NCBI RefSeq assembly: GCF_024448935.1 | Contig: NZ_JAMOIE010000016.1 | Span: 1-64,000 of the forward strand | Direction: 5' to 3' | DNA from: Stutzerimonas stutzeri | Lineage (GTDB): Bacteria > Pseudomonadota > Gammaproteobacteria > Pseudomonadales > Pseudomonadaceae | Length of the DNA stretch: 64,000 nucleotides | Part shown: positions 1-11,161 of the stretch, one piece after another | Numbering within the stretch: the first letter of the stretch is position 1 | Layout: every line of letters begins with the position of its first letter | The notes under the pieces: generated by a model | Database searches by the model: none | What the model saw: only the letters and a program-made list of their open reading frames with translations | What the model was told of the DNA's origin: nothing | Made by a program: the position numbers and the translations under genes

Positions 1-93
1 GAGGCTTGAGGCGTTATCAGGGTGGGTGGTACGGAAAACCCGTCAAGTGTTCTTGCGGCCGCTCTGCGCTTTACTTGTCGCTTGCAGCTGCTT

Positions 94-870
94 TTAATGC
101 AGGATCTGGCTGAGGAACAGCTTGGTGCGCTCGTTGATCGGATTGGTGAAGAAGATCTCGGGTTCAGCTTCCTCAACGATCTCCCCCTTGTCCATGAAGA
201 TCACCCGGTCAGCGACGGTGCGTGCGAAGCCCATTTCGTGGGTCACGCAAAGCATCGTCATGCCGCTTTCGGCGAGGCCGACCATGGTGTCCAGCACTTC
301 CTTGACCATCTCCGGGTCCAGCGCCGAGGTGGGCTCGTCGAACAGCATGATCTTCGGCTTCATGCACAACGCCCGGGCAATCGCAACGCGCTGTTGCTGG
401 CCCCCGGACAACTGCCCCGGAAACTTGCCGGCCTGCTCCGGAATCCGTACGCGTTCCAGATAGTGCATGGCCACTTCTTCGGCCTGGCGCCGCGGCATCT
501 TGCGCACCCACATGGGCGCCAACGTACAGTTCTGCAGCACGGTGAGATGCGGGAACAGATTGAAATGCTGGAACACCATGCCGACTTCGCTGCGGATCGC
601 TTCGATCTGTTTGAGATCATTGGTCAGCTCTACACCGTTGATCACGATGCGCCCTTGCTGGTGTTCCTCCAGGCGGTTGAGACAACGAATGGTCGTGGAC
701 TTGCCTGATCCCGAGGGCCCGCACAGGACGATGCGCTCGCCTTGGGTCACGGTGAGATTGATGTCCTTGAGCACATGGAACTGGCCGAACCATTTGTGTA
801 CGCCCTGCATCTGAATGACCGGTTCACCGGCCTGCTCAGGCTGTTCGGGTTGCAGAGATGTGTCGTTCAT
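94..870 (-). CDS. aapP: General L-amino acid ABC transporter, ATP-binding protein AapP
   Basis: This 258-aa cytoplasmic ATPase powers uptake of a broad range of L-amino acids. A Walker A motif (GPSGSGKST), the ABC signature [15 protein letters not shown] and Walker B ([13 protein letters not shown]) are all present, followed by the H-loop CVTHEMGF; this is the GlnQ/HisP/AapP class. I start at the ATG at 870 ([10 protein letters not shown]); the 34 codons upstream read back into aapM and look non-coding. It is the last gene of aapJQMP, 10 bp after aapM, so it is presumably co-transcribed and forms the complex with AapQ and AapM. Confidence 0.95.
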   Translation of the reverse strand: MNDTSLQPEQPEQAGEPVIQMQGVHKWFGQFHVLKDINLTVTQGERIVLCGPSGSGKSTTIRCLNRLEEHQQGRIVINGVELTNDLKQIEAIRSEVGMVFQHFNLFPHLTVLQNCTLAPMWVRKMPRRQAEEVAMHYLERVRIPEQAGKFPGQLSGGQQQRVAIARALCMKPKIMLFDEPTSALDPEMVKEVLDTMVGLAESGMTMLCVTHEMGFARTVADRVIFMDKGEIVEEAEPEIFFTNPINERTKLFLSQILH

Positions 871-880
871 GTTGCCTCTC

Positions 881-1978
881 CTAATTCCGGTGACCGGTAT
901 CGAGCCTGCGTTCCAGGTGCATGGAATAACGCGACATGCCAAAACAGAAAATCCAGTAGACCAGCGCCGCAAATACGTAACCCTCGGTCGACATGCCGAG
1001 CCAGGCAGGGTCCGAGGTGGCGCGCTTGATGCTGTTGAGGAAGTCGAACAGGCCGATGATGATCACCAGGCTGGTGTCCTTGAACAGCGCAATGAAGGTA
1101 TTGACGATGCCCGGTATGACCATCTTCAGCGCTTGCGGCAGAATCACTAGCACCATGCTGCGCCAGTAACCCAGGCCCATCGCCGCGGCCGCCTCGTATT
1201 GACCTTTGGGGATCGCCTGCAGGCCTCCGCGAACCACTTCGGCGATATAAGCCGCCTCGAAGAACACCACCATCACCATGGCACGCATCAGCTTGTCGAG
1301 GTTCATGCCCTCCGGCAGGAACAACGGCAACATCACCGAGGACATGAACAGCACGGTAATCAGCGGCACGCCGCGCCAGAACTCGATGAAGGTGATGCAC
1401 AGGACACGGATTGCGGTCATATCCGAACGTCGACCCAGCGCCAGCAGAATCCCGAGCGGCAGCGCGCCGGCAATACCGACTGCGGCAATGACGATGGTCA
1501 GCATCAAACCACCCCAGCGGCTGGTCGGAACCGTCTCAAGGCCCAGGAAGCCGCCATGCAGCAGCCAATAGGCAAGTAGTGGATAGATCAGCAGAAAAGC
1601 GATGCCGTAGCGAGCTTTGTGTCGCATCTGCCGCAAGAACAGCGGCGCGGCACCAATGATGGCGAGCCAGGCCGTAGCATCCACCCGCCAGCGCAGCTCC
1701 GGCGGGTAAAAGCCGTACATGAACTGGCTGAAACGCGTCTGCACAAACACCCAGCACGCACCCTCACGCGAACAGTCCGCCCGGGTTTCGCCAGTCCAGT
1801 CGGCCTTGATGATCGCCCAATCGATGATGGGAGGCACTATCAACCAGATCAGATAGAGGCCGACCAGGGTCAGCAACGTATTGATCCAGCTGGAGAACAG
1901 ATTGGCCCGCATCCAGCCCACCACACCAATATTGGTAGAGGGCGCCGGCAGGTCCGGTTTGAAAGTATGGATCGCCAT
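881..1978 (-). CDS. aapM: General L-amino acid ABC transporter permease AapM
   Basis: This 365-aa inner-membrane permease has an N-terminal membrane segment (about residues 28-52), a periplasmic stretch, and then the HisM-type permease domain in the C-terminal half. The EAA loop that contacts the ATPase is visible ([20 protein letters not shown]). The length and the long N-terminal extension fit AapM rather than a short GltK/HisM permease. It lies 10 bp after aapQ and 10 bp before aapP in one operon. Confidence 0.93.
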   Translation of the reverse strand: MAIHTFKPDLPAPSTNIGVVGWMRANLFSSWINTLLTLVGLYLIWLIVPPIIDWAIIKADWTGETRADCSREGACWVFVQTRFSQFMYGFYPPELRWRVDATAWLAIIGAAPLFLRQMRHKARYGIAFLLIYPLLAYWLLHGGFLGLETVPTSRWGGLMLTIVIAAVGIAGALPLGILLALGRRSDMTAIRVLCITFIEFWRGVPLITVLFMSSVMLPLFLPEGMNLDKLMRAMVMVVFFEAAYIAEVVRGGLQAIPKGQYEAAAAMGLGYWRSMVLVILPQALKMVIPGIVNTFIALFKDTSLVIIIGLFDFLNSIKRATSDPAWLGMSTEGYVFAALVYWIFCFGMSRYSMHLERRLDTGHRN

Positions 1979-1988
1979 GCGCTCGTCC

Positions 1989-3176
1989 TTACCGCTCGAT
2001 CAGCGCAATGCGCTTGTTGTACCCGTTCATCAGCAGCGAGATGCTGATGCTGATGGCGAGGTACACACTCATGGTGATGGCCATGGTTTCGATCGCCTGA
2101 CCGGTCTGGTTGAGCACCGTCCCTGCAAACAGCGAAACCATGTCGGGATAACCGATCGCAGCCGCGAGCGAAGAGTTTTTCGCCAGGTTGAGGTATTGGC
2201 TGGTGAGTGGCGGAATGATCACCCGCATGGCCTGGGGGATAATCACCAGACGCAACACACGTCCCGGACGAAGGCCCAACGAAGCGGCCGCTTCGGTCTG
2301 CCCGTGGCTGACCGACTGGATACCTGCACGGACTGTCTCACCGATGAAAGCTGCGGTGTAGACCGATAATGCAAGCACAATCGACACCAGCTCGGGGATC
2401 ACAACCCAGCCGCCGCGAATATTGAAACGCTGAAGCTCGGGCACTTCCCAAAGAAAAGGCGCCCCCATCACCAGCGAGCAGAGCGAAGGAATTGCGATAA
2501 ACAATGCCAGGCTGGCTGAAAAGACCGGAAACGTCTGGCCGGTGGCGTGACGCCGCGCACGTGCCCAGCGATTGAGCATGACGATCGCCACCAGCGCGAC
2601 GAACAGCGCCACCCAGAACGACCAGAAGCCTTCCCCAGCATTGGGCGCGGGCATCTGTACGCCTCGATTGTTGATGAACACCGCATCCCAAAGACTCAGG
2701 CTTTCTCGCGGTCCCGGCAGCGGGCTGAGCACTGCGAAGTAGACGAAGAAAATCTGCAGCAATGGCGGGATGTTGCGAAACGTCTCTATATAGACAGTCG
2801 CGATCTTGCGTATCAGCCAATTGGGTGAAAGCCGCGCCACCCCGAGAATGAACCCGATAATAGTGGCCAGGATGATCCCGATGATGCTGACCAGCAGCGT
2901 ATTGAGCAGGCCAACCCAGAAGACACGACCGTAAGAGTCGCTCTCGCTGTAGTCGATCAGATGCTGGGAAATGCCGAAACCGGCAGCGTTATCGAGAAAA
3001 CCGAAGCCTGACGTAATGCCTCGGTGGGCGAGGTTGGTCTGGGTGTTGTGAAATAGAAACCAGCCGATCGCTACCACTGTTATTACGGCGATGACCTGAA
3101 ACAGAAAGGCACGCGCCTGCGGGTCCGTGAGCAACGAGCCGCGGGCGGCTCCTGCTTTGGCAATGGTTCGCATCAA
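1989..3176 (-). CDS. aapQ: General L-amino acid ABC transporter permease AapQ
   Basis: This 395-aa permease is the partner of AapM. It has an N-terminal membrane segment (about residues 25-42), a large insertion between transmembrane segments, and a C-terminal permease domain with the EAA loop (TEAAASLGLRPGRVLRLVII). The insertion between helices is typical of AapQ. It follows aapJ after an 85-bp gap that contains a strong hairpin, and is followed by aapM 10 bp later. Confidence 0.93.
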   Translation of the reverse strand: MMRTIAKAGAARGSLLTDPQARAFLFQVIAVITVVAIGWFLFHNTQTNLAHRGITSGFGFLDNAAGFGISQHLIDYSESDSYGRVFWVGLLNTLLVSIIGIILATIIGFILGVARLSPNWLIRKIATVYIETFRNIPPLLQIFFVYFAVLSPLPGPRESLSLWDAVFINNRGVQMPAPNAGEGFWSFWVALFVALVAIVMLNRWARARRHATGQTFPVFSASLALFIAIPSLCSLVMGAPFLWEVPELQRFNIRGGWVVIPELVSIVLALSVYTAAFIGETVRAGIQSVSHGQTEAAASLGLRPGRVLRLVIIPQAMRVIIPPLTSQYLNLAKNSSLAAAIGYPDMVSLFAGTVLNQTGQAIETMAITMSVYLAISISISLLMNGYNKRIALIER

Positions 3177-3189
3177 GAAACCTCATACG

Positions 3190-3219
3190 GCGCTGCCGGT
3201 GCACAGGCACCGGCAGCGC
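3190..3219 (-). promoter_or_regulatory. Intercistronic hairpin between aapJ and aapQ
   Basis: A perfect 13-bp inverted repeat (GCGCTGCCGGTGC, loop ACAG, GCACCGGCAGCGC) lies between the binding-protein gene and the first permease gene. No T-run follows it on the minus strand, so it is not a classical terminator. In many binding-protein operons such hairpins protect the upstream mRNA from 3' decay, so that binding protein exceeds permease. That role here is an inference. Confidence 0.7.
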
Positions 3220-3261
3220 TCATCCTTGAAACAAGGTCGGCAGAGCGCCGACCCAGCTCGG

Positions 3262-4290
3262 TCAACGCACCGGGGGTGCGTACTGCAGACCTCCATTGGT
3301 CCAAAGCGCGTTCAGGCCGCGTTCGATCTTCAGCTCGCTACCGGAGCCGATATTACGTTCGAAAATTTCCCCGTAGTTGCCAACCTGCTTGACGATCTGC
3401 ACCGCCCAGTCCTTCGGCAGTTTCAGATCCTTGCCGTACTCACCTTCGGCACCCAGCAGCCGCGCCACATCAGGGTTCTTGGTATTTTTTGCAGTATCCT
3501 CGACATTTGCAGCGGTTACGCCCAGCTCCTCGGCATTGATCATCGCCAGCAACGACCAACGCACGATGTCGAACCATTCCTCGTCGCCCTGGCGCACGGC
3601 TGGACCGAGTGGCTCCTTGGAGATGACGTCAGGCAACACGATGTAATCGTCCGGCTTGGCCAGCTTGATGCGCTGCGCGTACAGCTGGGACTGGTCAGAG
3701 GTGAGCACGTCGCAACGCCCCGACTCCAGCGATTTCGCGCTTTCGTCGGAGGTGTCGTAAGTGATCGGGGTGTACTTGAGGTTATTGGCGCGGAAGTAGT
3801 CGGAGAGGTTCAGTTCGGTGGTGGTGCCCGCCTGGATGCAGACGGTCGCGCCGTCGAGTTCCTTGGCGCTGGAAACACCGACCGCTTTGTTGACCAGAAA
3901 ACCCTGCCCGTCGTAGTAGGTCACGCCGGTGAAATTCAACCCCATTGCAGCATCACGCGAACTGGTCCAGGTCGTGTTACGCGACAGCATGTCGACTTCA
4001 CCGGACTGCAGCGCCGTGAAGCGTTCCTTGGCGGTCAGCGGGCTATACTTGACTTTGCTCGCATCGCCAAACAGCGCCGCCGCAACGGCACGGCAGACAT
4101 CCACGTCGATTCCCTTGTACTCGCCCTTGGCATCGGTGTAGGAAAAGCCCGGCAGCCCGTCGCTGACGCCGCACTGCACGAAACCCTTGCTCTTCACCGC
4201 GTCCAGAGTCGCCCCTGCCTGAGCCAAGCCGCTTGCGCTCAAAAGTGTCGCGGCACCAAGCACGGCCAGTGTGGATTTAACCCTTATCAT
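3262..4290 (-). CDS. aapJ: General L-amino acid ABC transporter substrate-binding protein AapJ
   Basis: This 342-aa periplasmic binding protein delivers amino acids to AapQM. A Sec signal peptide is clear at the N-terminus (MIRVKSTLAVLGAATLLSAS, cleavage near GLAQA). The mature part has the SBP_bac_3 signature (GFSYTDAKGEYKGIDVDVCRAVAAA). I start at the ATG at 4290, because the 18 codons upstream spoil the signal peptide. It is the promoter-proximal gene of aapJQMP. Confidence 0.94.
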   Translation of the reverse strand: MIRVKSTLAVLGAATLLSASGLAQAGATLDAVKSKGFVQCGVSDGLPGFSYTDAKGEYKGIDVDVCRAVAAALFGDASKVKYSPLTAKERFTALQSGEVDMLSRNTTWTSSRDAAMGLNFTGVTYYDGQGFLVNKAVGVSSAKELDGATVCIQAGTTTELNLSDYFRANNLKYTPITYDTSDESAKSLESGRCDVLTSDQSQLYAQRIKLAKPDDYIVLPDVISKEPLGPAVRQGDEEWFDIVRWSLLAMINAEELGVTAANVEDTAKNTKNPDVARLLGAEGEYGKDLKLPKDWAVQIVKQVGNYGEIFERNIGSGSELKIERGLNALWTNGGLQYAPPVR

Positions 4291-5290
<1,000 letters not shown>

Positions 5291-5430
5291 TGTCCTCAAA
5301 GGAACTGGGCCGGAATCGCGTCTGCAGCTGAAACAGCGCTGCGACCGACCATCCCTGAGCAAGTCTTCGCCGTATCTGCTTCTTGCATTACACTGGCGGG
5401 CAAACCTTAGAAGACACAGACGAGAAGACC

Positions 5431-6849
5431 GTGCTCAAAGCACTAAAGAAGATGTTTGGCAAAGGCTCGAATCAGCCTGCGACCACCGAAGCTGAAAGCA
5501 GCACCTCAATACACCAGGGCGCCAGCGACCCGGCGTACTTCGAAAAGACCAAAACGCAACAGGATGATGCCCCCAAGGTCAGCCCCAAGCCGCGCCGTGA
5601 ACGGGCAAGCAAGCCTGCCGCCCCGCCGGCGCCAGCCTGGAAGCTGGACGATTTCGCAGTCGAGCCAGCCGAAGGCAAGACCCGGTTTCATGACTTCAAG
5701 CTCGCCCCCGAGCTTATGCACGCCATTCACGACCTTGGCTTTCCTTATTGCACGCCGATTCAGGCTCAGGTTCTCGGCTTTACCCTCAAAGGCCGCGATG
5801 CTATTGGCCGGGCCCAGACCGGCACCGGCAAAACCGCCGCGTTCCTCATTTCGACCATCACTCAGCTGCTACAAACCCCACCACCTGCGGATCGATACAT
5901 GGGCGAGCCACGTGCCCTGATCATCGCGCCGACTCGTGAGCTGGTCGTGCAAATCGCCAATGACGCGCTGAACCTGACCAAATACACCGGTTTGAACGTC
6001 ATGAGTTTTGTCGGCGGCATGGACTTCGACAAGCAACTCAAGGCGCTCGAATCCCGCTATTGCGACATCCTGGTAGCAACGCCCGGACGCCTGCTGGACT
6101 TCAATCAGCGCGGCGAAGTGCACCTGGATATGGTTGAGGTGCTGGTGCTCGACGAAGCGGATCGCATGCTGGACATGGGCTTCATTCCTCAGGTCCGCCA
6201 GATCATTCGCCAGACGCCACCCAAGAGCGAACGCCAGACGTTGCTGTTCTCGGCCACTTTCACCGAAGACGTGATGAATCTGGCCAAGCAGTGGACCACG
6301 GACCCGGCCATCGTCGAGATTGAAGCGATCAACGTGGCCAGCGACACAGTCGAACAACACGTGTACGCCGTGGCAGGCAGCGACAAGTACAAGCTGCTCT
6401 ACAACCTCATTACCCAGAATGACTGGACCCGCGTGATGGTCTTCGCCAACCGCAAGGATGAGGTGCGTCGCATCGAGGAACGCCTTACCCGCGATGGCAT
6501 CAGCGCTGTTCAAATGTCAGGCGATGTCCCACAACACAAGCGCATCCGAGCCCTGGAAGGCTTCCGCGAAGGCAAGATTCGCGTGATGGTTGCCACCGAT
6601 GTCGCCGGCCGCGGGATTCATGTCGATGGCATCAGCCACGTGATCAATTTCACCCTGCCGGAAGTCCCCGACGACTACGTCCACCGCATCGGCCGTACCG
6701 GCCGGGCGGGGGCCAGCGGCACTTCGATCAGTTTTGCCGGGGAAGACGATGCCTTCGCCCTGCCGGCGATCGAGGCATTGCTGGGCCGAACGATCAGTTG
6801 CGAAATGCCGCCTGCCGAGCTGCTGGCAGCCGTCCCACCCAAGCGCTAA
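5431..6849 (+). CDS. rhlB: ATP-dependent RNA helicase RhlB (DEAD-box)
   Basis: This 472-aa DEAD-box helicase is a degradosome-associated RNA unwinder. After a charged, low-complexity N-terminal tail of about 80 residues come the Q motif ([11 protein letters not shown]), motif I (AQTGTGKT), motif II (DEAD), motif III (SAT) and motif VI ([10 protein letters not shown]). I choose the GTG at 5431 (GTG CTC AAA GCA, i.e. [10 protein letters not shown]), which is the conserved start of Pseudomonas RhlB. Sixteen in-frame codons upstream of it look non-coding. Confidence 0.93.
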   Translation: MLKALKKMFGKGSNQPATTEAESSTSIHQGASDPAYFEKTKTQQDDAPKVSPKPRRERASKPAAPPAPAWKLDDFAVEPAEGKTRFHDFKLAPELMHAIHDLGFPYCTPIQAQVLGFTLKGRDAIGRAQTGTGKTAAFLISTITQLLQTPPPADRYMGEPRALIIAPTRELVVQIANDALNLTKYTGLNVMSFVGGMDFDKQLKALESRYCDILVATPGRLLDFNQRGEVHLDMVEVLVLDEADRMLDMGFIPQVRQIIRQTPPKSERQTLLFSATFTEDVMNLAKQWTTDPAIVEIEAINVASDTVEQHVYAVAGSDKYKLLYNLITQNDWTRVMVFANRKDEVRRIEERLTRDGISAVQMSGDVPQHKRIRALEGFREGKIRVMVATDVAGRGIHVDGISHVINFTLPEVPDDYVHRIGRTGRAGASGTSISFAGEDDAFALPAIEALLGRTISCEMPPAELLAAVPPKR

Positions 6850-6854
6850 GGACA

Positions 6855-6889
6855 GAAAAAAAAGGCGAAGCAGGATCCGGCTTCGCCTT
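6855..6889 (-). terminator. Rho-independent terminator of the moa operon
   Basis: A 10-bp stem (AAGGCGAAGC / GCTTCGCCTT, 6862-6871 and 6880-6889) is followed on the minus strand by a T-run (A-run at 6855-6863 on plus). It lies just after the moaE stop. There is no T-run on the plus strand, so it would terminate rhlB only weakly. Confidence 0.8.
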
Positions 6890-6897
6890 GTGTACAC

Positions 6898-7398
6898 CTA
6901 GAGTCTGGTCTGCGGATCCTGGTTCGCATTCGGCTGGTCGGTCGGACCCTGTTGCCAGCGATCGGCTGCATCCCGGTCGCTGCAGCGACCTTCGACCCAG
7001 CGCGTTCCCTCCGGGGTGTCTTCCTTTTTCCAGAAAGGCGCGCGGGTCTTCAGGTAATCCATGACGAATCGACACCCATCAAAAGCGGCCTCGCGGTGAG
7101 CGCTGGCGGCACCGACAAACACGATCGGCTCCCCCAGCTCCAAGCGCCCTACCCGGTGCAGAATCTCCAACCTGAGCAGCGGCCAGCGCCCAGCGGCCTC
7201 GTCGATGATTTTCTGCAGCGCCTTCTCGGTCATTCCCGGGGCATGCTCGAGGAACATTCCGGCAACATCGCGACCCTCGTTGAAATCTCGTACGTAGCCG
7301 ACGAAACCGGTGACCGCACCGATACCGAGATTGGCCGCATGCAAGGCATTGAGCTCGACGCCAGGGTCGAATGGACTCTGCTGGACTCGTACACCCAT
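6898..7398 (-). CDS. moaE: Molybdopterin synthase catalytic subunit MoaE
   Basis: The 166-aa large subunit of molybdopterin synthase inserts the dithiolene sulfurs into precursor Z to make molybdopterin. Typical MoaE motifs are visible: GAVTGFVGYVRD, LEHAPGMTEK, HRVGRL and FVMDYLKTRAPFWKKE, with the catalytic Lys in the last. It follows moaD by 2 bp and is the last gene of moaC-moaD-moaE. About 16 residues at the C-terminus are polar and poorly conserved. Confidence 0.93.
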   Translation of the reverse strand: MGVRVQQSPFDPGVELNALHAANLGIGAVTGFVGYVRDFNEGRDVAGMFLEHAPGMTEKALQKIIDEAAGRWPLLRLEILHRVGRLELGEPIVFVGAASAHREAAFDGCRFVMDYLKTRAPFWKKEDTPEGTRWVEGRCSDRDAADRWQQGPTDQPNANQDPQTRL

Positions 7399-7400
7399 GG

Positions 7401-7649
7401 TCAGCCTCCCGTCACGGTGGGAAAGAATGCCACTTCATCGCCATCGGCGAGGGGCTCGTCGAGGCTGCACAGCTCCTGATTGCGCGCGCACATCAAGTTC
7501 TGTTCGCCAAGCACCGTCCACTCGGCCCCGCGTTCCAGCAACCTCAAGCGCAGGTCGTCGACCTGTTGCCAGGAGGCGTCCCATTCCAACTGTTCGGAAT
7601 CGCGGCCCAGAGCCTCGCGATAACGCGCAAAAAACTGCACCTGGATCAT
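7401..7649 (-). CDS. moaD: Molybdopterin synthase sulfur carrier subunit MoaD
   Basis: This 82-aa ubiquitin-fold sulfur carrier becomes thiocarboxylated on its C-terminal glycine by MoeB and hands sulfur to MoaE. The C-terminus is FFPTVTGG, so the required Gly-Gly is present. The ATG at 7649 overlaps the moaC stop in an ATGA arrangement, which indicates translational coupling. Upstream in-frame codons overlap moaC and are not used. Confidence 0.93.
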   Translation of the reverse strand: MIQVQFFARYREALGRDSEQLEWDASWQQVDDLRLRLLERGAEWTVLGEQNLMCARNQELCSLDEPLADGDEVAFFPTVTGG

Positions 7650-8116
7650 GCTGGCACCTGCCAGTGGCCACTCTTGCCGCCCAGTTTTTCCAACAGTCGA
7701 ACACCCTCGATCACCATGCCCTTGTCGACCGCCTTGCACATGTCATAAATCGTCAGCGCTGCGACGCTCGCAGCGGTCAAGGCCTCCATTTCCACACCGG
7801 TCTGGCCCGCCAGCTTGCAGCGTGCCTCGATCCTCACGCAATCGTCGCCTTCCGGCTGCAGGTCGAGGCGGATGCTGGTCAACAATAAGGGATGGCAGAG
7901 GGGGATCAGTTCGTGAGTCTTTTTTGCTGCTTGAATGCCCGCGATACGGGCGACCGCAAAGACGTCGCCCTTCGGATGCCCGCCTTGCTGGATCATCTGC
8001 AGGGTTTCGGGAAGCATGCGAACCCTGGCTTCCGCAACCGCCTCGCGCGCCGTGACGGCCTTGGCAGTAACGTCGACCATGTTGGCCCGCCCTTGGGAAT
8101 CGAGGTGCGTGAGCAT
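7646..8116 (-). CDS. moaC: Cyclic pyranopterin monophosphate synthase MoaC
   Basis: This 156-aa enzyme converts the MoaA product into cyclic pyranopterin monophosphate in molybdenum-cofactor synthesis. The conserved [36 protein letters not shown] and [11 protein letters not shown] motifs are all present. It is the first gene of moaCDE; moaA and moaB are not in the window. Confidence 0.95.
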   Translation of the reverse strand: MLTHLDSQGRANMVDVTAKAVTAREAVAEARVRMLPETLQMIQQGGHPKGDVFAVARIAGIQAAKKTHELIPLCHPLLLTSIRLDLQPEGDDCVRIEARCKLAGQTGVEMEALTAASVAALTIYDMCKAVDKGMVIEGVRLLEKLGGKSGHWQVPA

Positions 8117-8158
8117 TTCTAATCCTGCTGAGACTGTGAGGTCTCGCAGTTTAGCTCA

Positions 8159-8200
8159 GCTGGAAGCTGGAAGCTGGAAGCTGGAAGCTGGAAGCTGGAA
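8159..8200. repeat. Tandem heptamer repeat, 6 x GCTGGAA
   Basis: Six perfect copies of GCTGGAA lie between the divergent-side start of moaC and the 3' end of phoH. About 55 bp further on, the reverse complement (CTTCCAGCT) occurs once near 8252, so part of the array could fold back on it. Microsatellite-like heptamers of this kind occur between Pseudomonas genes; no function can be assigned. Confidence 0.9.
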
Positions 8201-8289
8201 GCGAATCAGTGTCCGGACCGAGGCCCGGCGCTATCAAGCTTTTGCTTCAGTCTTCCAGCTCATGGCCTACAGCTCCCCGCCCAGCGGGC

Positions 8290-9678
8290 CTACATATGGG
8301 CCTCGGCGTATTCGGCCAGGACCGAACGAGGAACGCCCTGCAAGGTGATGTGCATCCCGTGCGGGAAGTCCTTGAATCGTTCGGTGAGGTAGGTAAGCCC
8401 CGAGCTGGTCGCGGACAGGTACGGCGTATCGATCTGAGCCAGGTTACCGAGGCAGACCACCTTCGACCCGCTGCCGGCCCGGGTGATGATGGTCTTCATC
8501 TGGTGCGGCGTCAGGTTCTGGCATTCATCAATGAGGATCAGGCTCTGCTGGAAGCTGCGCCCGCGAATGTAGTTGAGGGATTTGAACTGCAACGGCACCT
8601 TTTGCAGGATGTAGTCGACGCTGCCGTGGGTGCTCTCGTCGTCCATGTGCAGCGCTTCGAGGTTATCGGTGATCGCACCCAGCCACGGCTCCATCTTTTC
8701 CGCCTCGGTGCCTGGAAGGAAGCCGATGTCTTCATCCAGGCCCTGCACGCTGCGCGTGGCGATGATGCGACGGTAACGCTTACTCACCACTGTCTGCTCG
8801 ATGGCGGCTGCCAGGGCCAGGATTGTCTTGCCGGACCCCGCAGCGCCGGACAGATTGACCAGATGAATATCCGGGTCGAGCAGTGCAAAGAGCGCCAATG
8901 CCTGATGGATATCGCGCGGCCGCAGCCCCCAGGCTTCCTGATGCAGCAGGGGCTCCTGATGCATGTCGAGCAATAGCAATTCGTCGGCCTTGATGCCCTT
9001 GATCCAGCCAACGAAACCTTGCTCGTCGAGAATGAATTCGTTGACGTGCACGGCGGGCAAGTTGTCGATCAACTGCACCCGATGCCAGGTGCGGCCATGC
9101 CCCTGATGGGTATCGACCTTGCTGACCCTGTCCCAGAACGACCCGCTGAGGCTGTGATAGCCGCGGGACAGCTGCCCGACATCGTCGACCAGTTTGTCAG
9201 TGTGGTAATCCTCCGAGGCGACGCCGCAGGCACGCGCCTTGAGCCGCATGTTGATGTCGTTGGTAACCAACACCACCGGAGCGCCCGCGCTACGTCGCTG
9301 CAGATCGACGACCTGATTGATGATCTTGTTGTCGTTGAGGTCCTCTGGCAGCCCGTTTGAATCGGCGACTTTGCTCATCAGGATCGACAGGCTGCCGCAC
9401 GGGCCGCTTTTCTCACGCTGAATGGGGACGCCAACTTCGACTTCTTCGGGGGTAGCATCACCCAGCACCTTGTCGATCAGGCGGATCACCTGTCGACACT
9501 CTGCAGCCACGCTGTGCTTGCCGGTCTTGAGCTGATCCAGCTCTTCGAGCACGGTCATCGGGATGGCGACCTGATGCTCCTGGAAGTTCAACAGCGCGTT
9601 GGGGTCGTGAATCAGGACGTTGGTATCAAGAACGTAAAGGGTGGGCTGAGTTGCGCGGGGTCTGCCGTAGTCATCCAT
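8290..9678 (-). CDS. PhoH family protein (PIN domain + PhoH ATPase)
   Basis: The 462-aa cytosolic protein combines an N-terminal PIN ribonuclease fold (about residues 15-150; acidic residues in YVLDTNVLIHD and LVTNDINMR) with a C-terminal PhoH RecA-like ATPase (about 250-450; Walker A GAAGSGKT near residue 279, Walker B SLILIDECQN). PIN-PhoH proteins are thought to be RNA helicase-nucleases. The start ATG at 9678 is preceded by GGTGATC. It is transcribed alone, with a decayed gene upstream of it. Confidence 0.92.
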   Translation of the reverse strand: MDDYGRPRATQPTLYVLDTNVLIHDPNALLNFQEHQVAIPMTVLEELDQLKTGKHSVAAECRQVIRLIDKVLGDATPEEVEVGVPIQREKSGPCGSLSILMSKVADSNGLPEDLNDNKIINQVVDLQRRSAGAPVVLVTNDINMRLKARACGVASEDYHTDKLVDDVGQLSRGYHSLSGSFWDRVSKVDTHQGHGRTWHRVQLIDNLPAVHVNEFILDEQGFVGWIKGIKADELLLLDMHQEPLLHQEAWGLRPRDIHQALALFALLDPDIHLVNLSGAAGSGKTILALAAAIEQTVVSKRYRRIIATRSVQGLDEDIGFLPGTEAEKMEPWLGAITDNLEALHMDDESTHGSVDYILQKVPLQFKSLNYIRGRSFQQSLILIDECQNLTPHQMKTIITRAGSGSKVVCLGNLAQIDTPYLSATSSGLTYLTERFKDFPHGMHITLQGVPRSVLAEYAEAHM

Positions 9679-10059
9679 ACGCGATCACCTTTTCGGAGCC
9701 GGATCGACGGTGCGCCAAAGCGCTCCGCCGCAGAAAGAACCACCGTGCGCAAGGTGAGCGGACTTGGGCGGCAGGGGCTTGGGGCCACCCAGAGGCCGCC
9801 ACCTGTGAGTGCAGGTTTCGGCGGTCTTGCATCAGGTAATACCGCAAAAAAGATGACAGGAAAAAGTCTTTTTCAAACTGATGACGTTTTTTTATCGGAA
9901 CGACGAATAGCGCTTGGCGCAGACCGGAACCAGGATTAGTCTCGCTAATCGACCTGTGCGTTTTCGCCGCACCGGTTCACCTCCGCCGTCACCTGTACCA
10001 GGTCAGGCCATCCGTCAACACATGGATGAAAGCTGCATGACGGTTCAGGTCCTTTCCTG

Positions 10060-10251
10060 GCGCCGCGCGCTTGAATGCTCGTGATCGTCGCCATGGCCGC
10101 CAGCAAAGCCATCGAGTTGAACCAATAGCCGGCGACGATCTCGGCGACCATGGCCAAGCCCGTCAGCAACACCACAACCCAGGTCTGTTTTTCTGCGCCC
10201 TTCAAGAGGACGATAATGGTGCGAGGGTCGCCAGTGCGAGAGGTCGGTCAT
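10060..10251 (-). pseudogene. Remnant of a cation-diffusion-facilitator (DmeF/CzcD-like) gene
   Basis: The first codons read MTDLSHWRPSHHYRPLEG in one frame; the next frame continues AEKQTWVVVLLTGLAMVAEI and FNSMALLA, which is the first transmembrane helix of DmeF-type metal efflux proteins. After LLA the reading jumps to a His-rich GHGDDHEHS fragment and then stops. One frameshift near 10205 and a large internal deletion explain this. Roughly 60 of the expected 300 or more residues survive, so it cannot work as a transporter. A TTGACT-like element near 10300 may be a relic of its promoter. Confidence 0.7.
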
Positions 10252-10384
10252 GTGTCCTCCTTGGTCAAATCACCGATAAGCGTGCCCCTCGCCCCGAGTC
10301 AAGCTCAACAACTAATCGAGGCCATAGCTGGAGCGACAACGGTTATACCGCCTAGAATCCGCAGACATCAAAGGAGACCGTTGC

Positions 10385-11161
10385 ATGCTGATGGTGATTT
10401 CCCCAGCCAAGACTCTGGACTACGACACCCCACCGACGACCCAACGCTTCACCCAGCCCGAGCACCTGGACCACGCGCAGGCGCTGATCAGCCAGTTGCG
10501 CGACATGTCGCCTCAGCAGATTGGCGAATTGATGCACCTATCCGACAAGCTCGCAGCGCTGAACGTCGCCCGCTATGGCAGTTGGGACGCGGCCTTCACA
10601 CCGGGCAATGCCAAGCAGGCGCTCCTCGCGTTCAAGGGCGATGTCTACACCGGCCTGAACGCCAACGACTTCACTGAAGAGGATTTCGATTTCGCTCAGC
10701 GCCACCTGCGCATGTTGTCCGGGCTCTACGGCGTCCTGCGACCGCTGGATCTGATGCAGCCCTATCGCCTGGAAATGGGCACGAAGCTGGCTAACCCACG
10801 CGGCAAGGATCTGTACGCCTTCTGGGGCGAACGGATAAGCGAATGGCTCAACGAAACACTGGCCGCACAGGGTGACGACGTCTTGCTCAACCTGGCTTCC
10901 AACGAGTACTTCGGCGCCGTGAAACGCAAGGCGCTGAACGCGCGGGTGATCAATGTCGACTTCAAGGATATGAAGAACGGCCAATACAAGATCATCAGCT
11001 TCTACGCTAAGAAAGCCCGAGGTTTGATGAGCCGCTATGTGATCAAGGAACGCATCGAAAAACCCGAACATCTGACAAACTTTGACTACGACGGCTATCG
11101 CTATTGCCCTGACAGTTCATCGCCTGATCACCTGGTATTTCTGCGAGACGCTCAAGCCTGA
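10385..11161 (+). CDS. yaaA: Peroxide stress protein YaaA (DUF328)
   Basis: This 258-aa cytosolic protein of the YaaA/UPF0246 family limits oxidative DNA damage by lowering free iron in E. coli. The family opening [14 protein letters not shown] and the core motifs [30 protein letters not shown] and SFYAKKARG are all present. The ATG at 10385 follows AAAGGAGACC. It is transcribed alone. Confidence 0.93.
   Translation: MLMVISPAKTLDYDTPPTTQRFTQPEHLDHAQALISQLRDMSPQQIGELMHLSDKLAALNVARYGSWDAAFTPGNAKQALLAFKGDVYTGLNANDFTEEDFDFAQRHLRMLSGLYGVLRPLDLMQPYRLEMGTKLANPRGKDLYAFWGERISEWLNETLAAQGDDVLLNLASNEYFGAVKRKALNARVINVDFKDMKNGQYKIISFYAKKARGLMSRYVIKERIEKPEHLTNFDYDGYRYCPDSSSPDHLVFLRDAQA

Noticed and set aside
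1..93. A gene or terminator at the left end of the window.
   Set aside because: The 93 bases after the aapP stop show neither a stem with a T-run nor a gene start.
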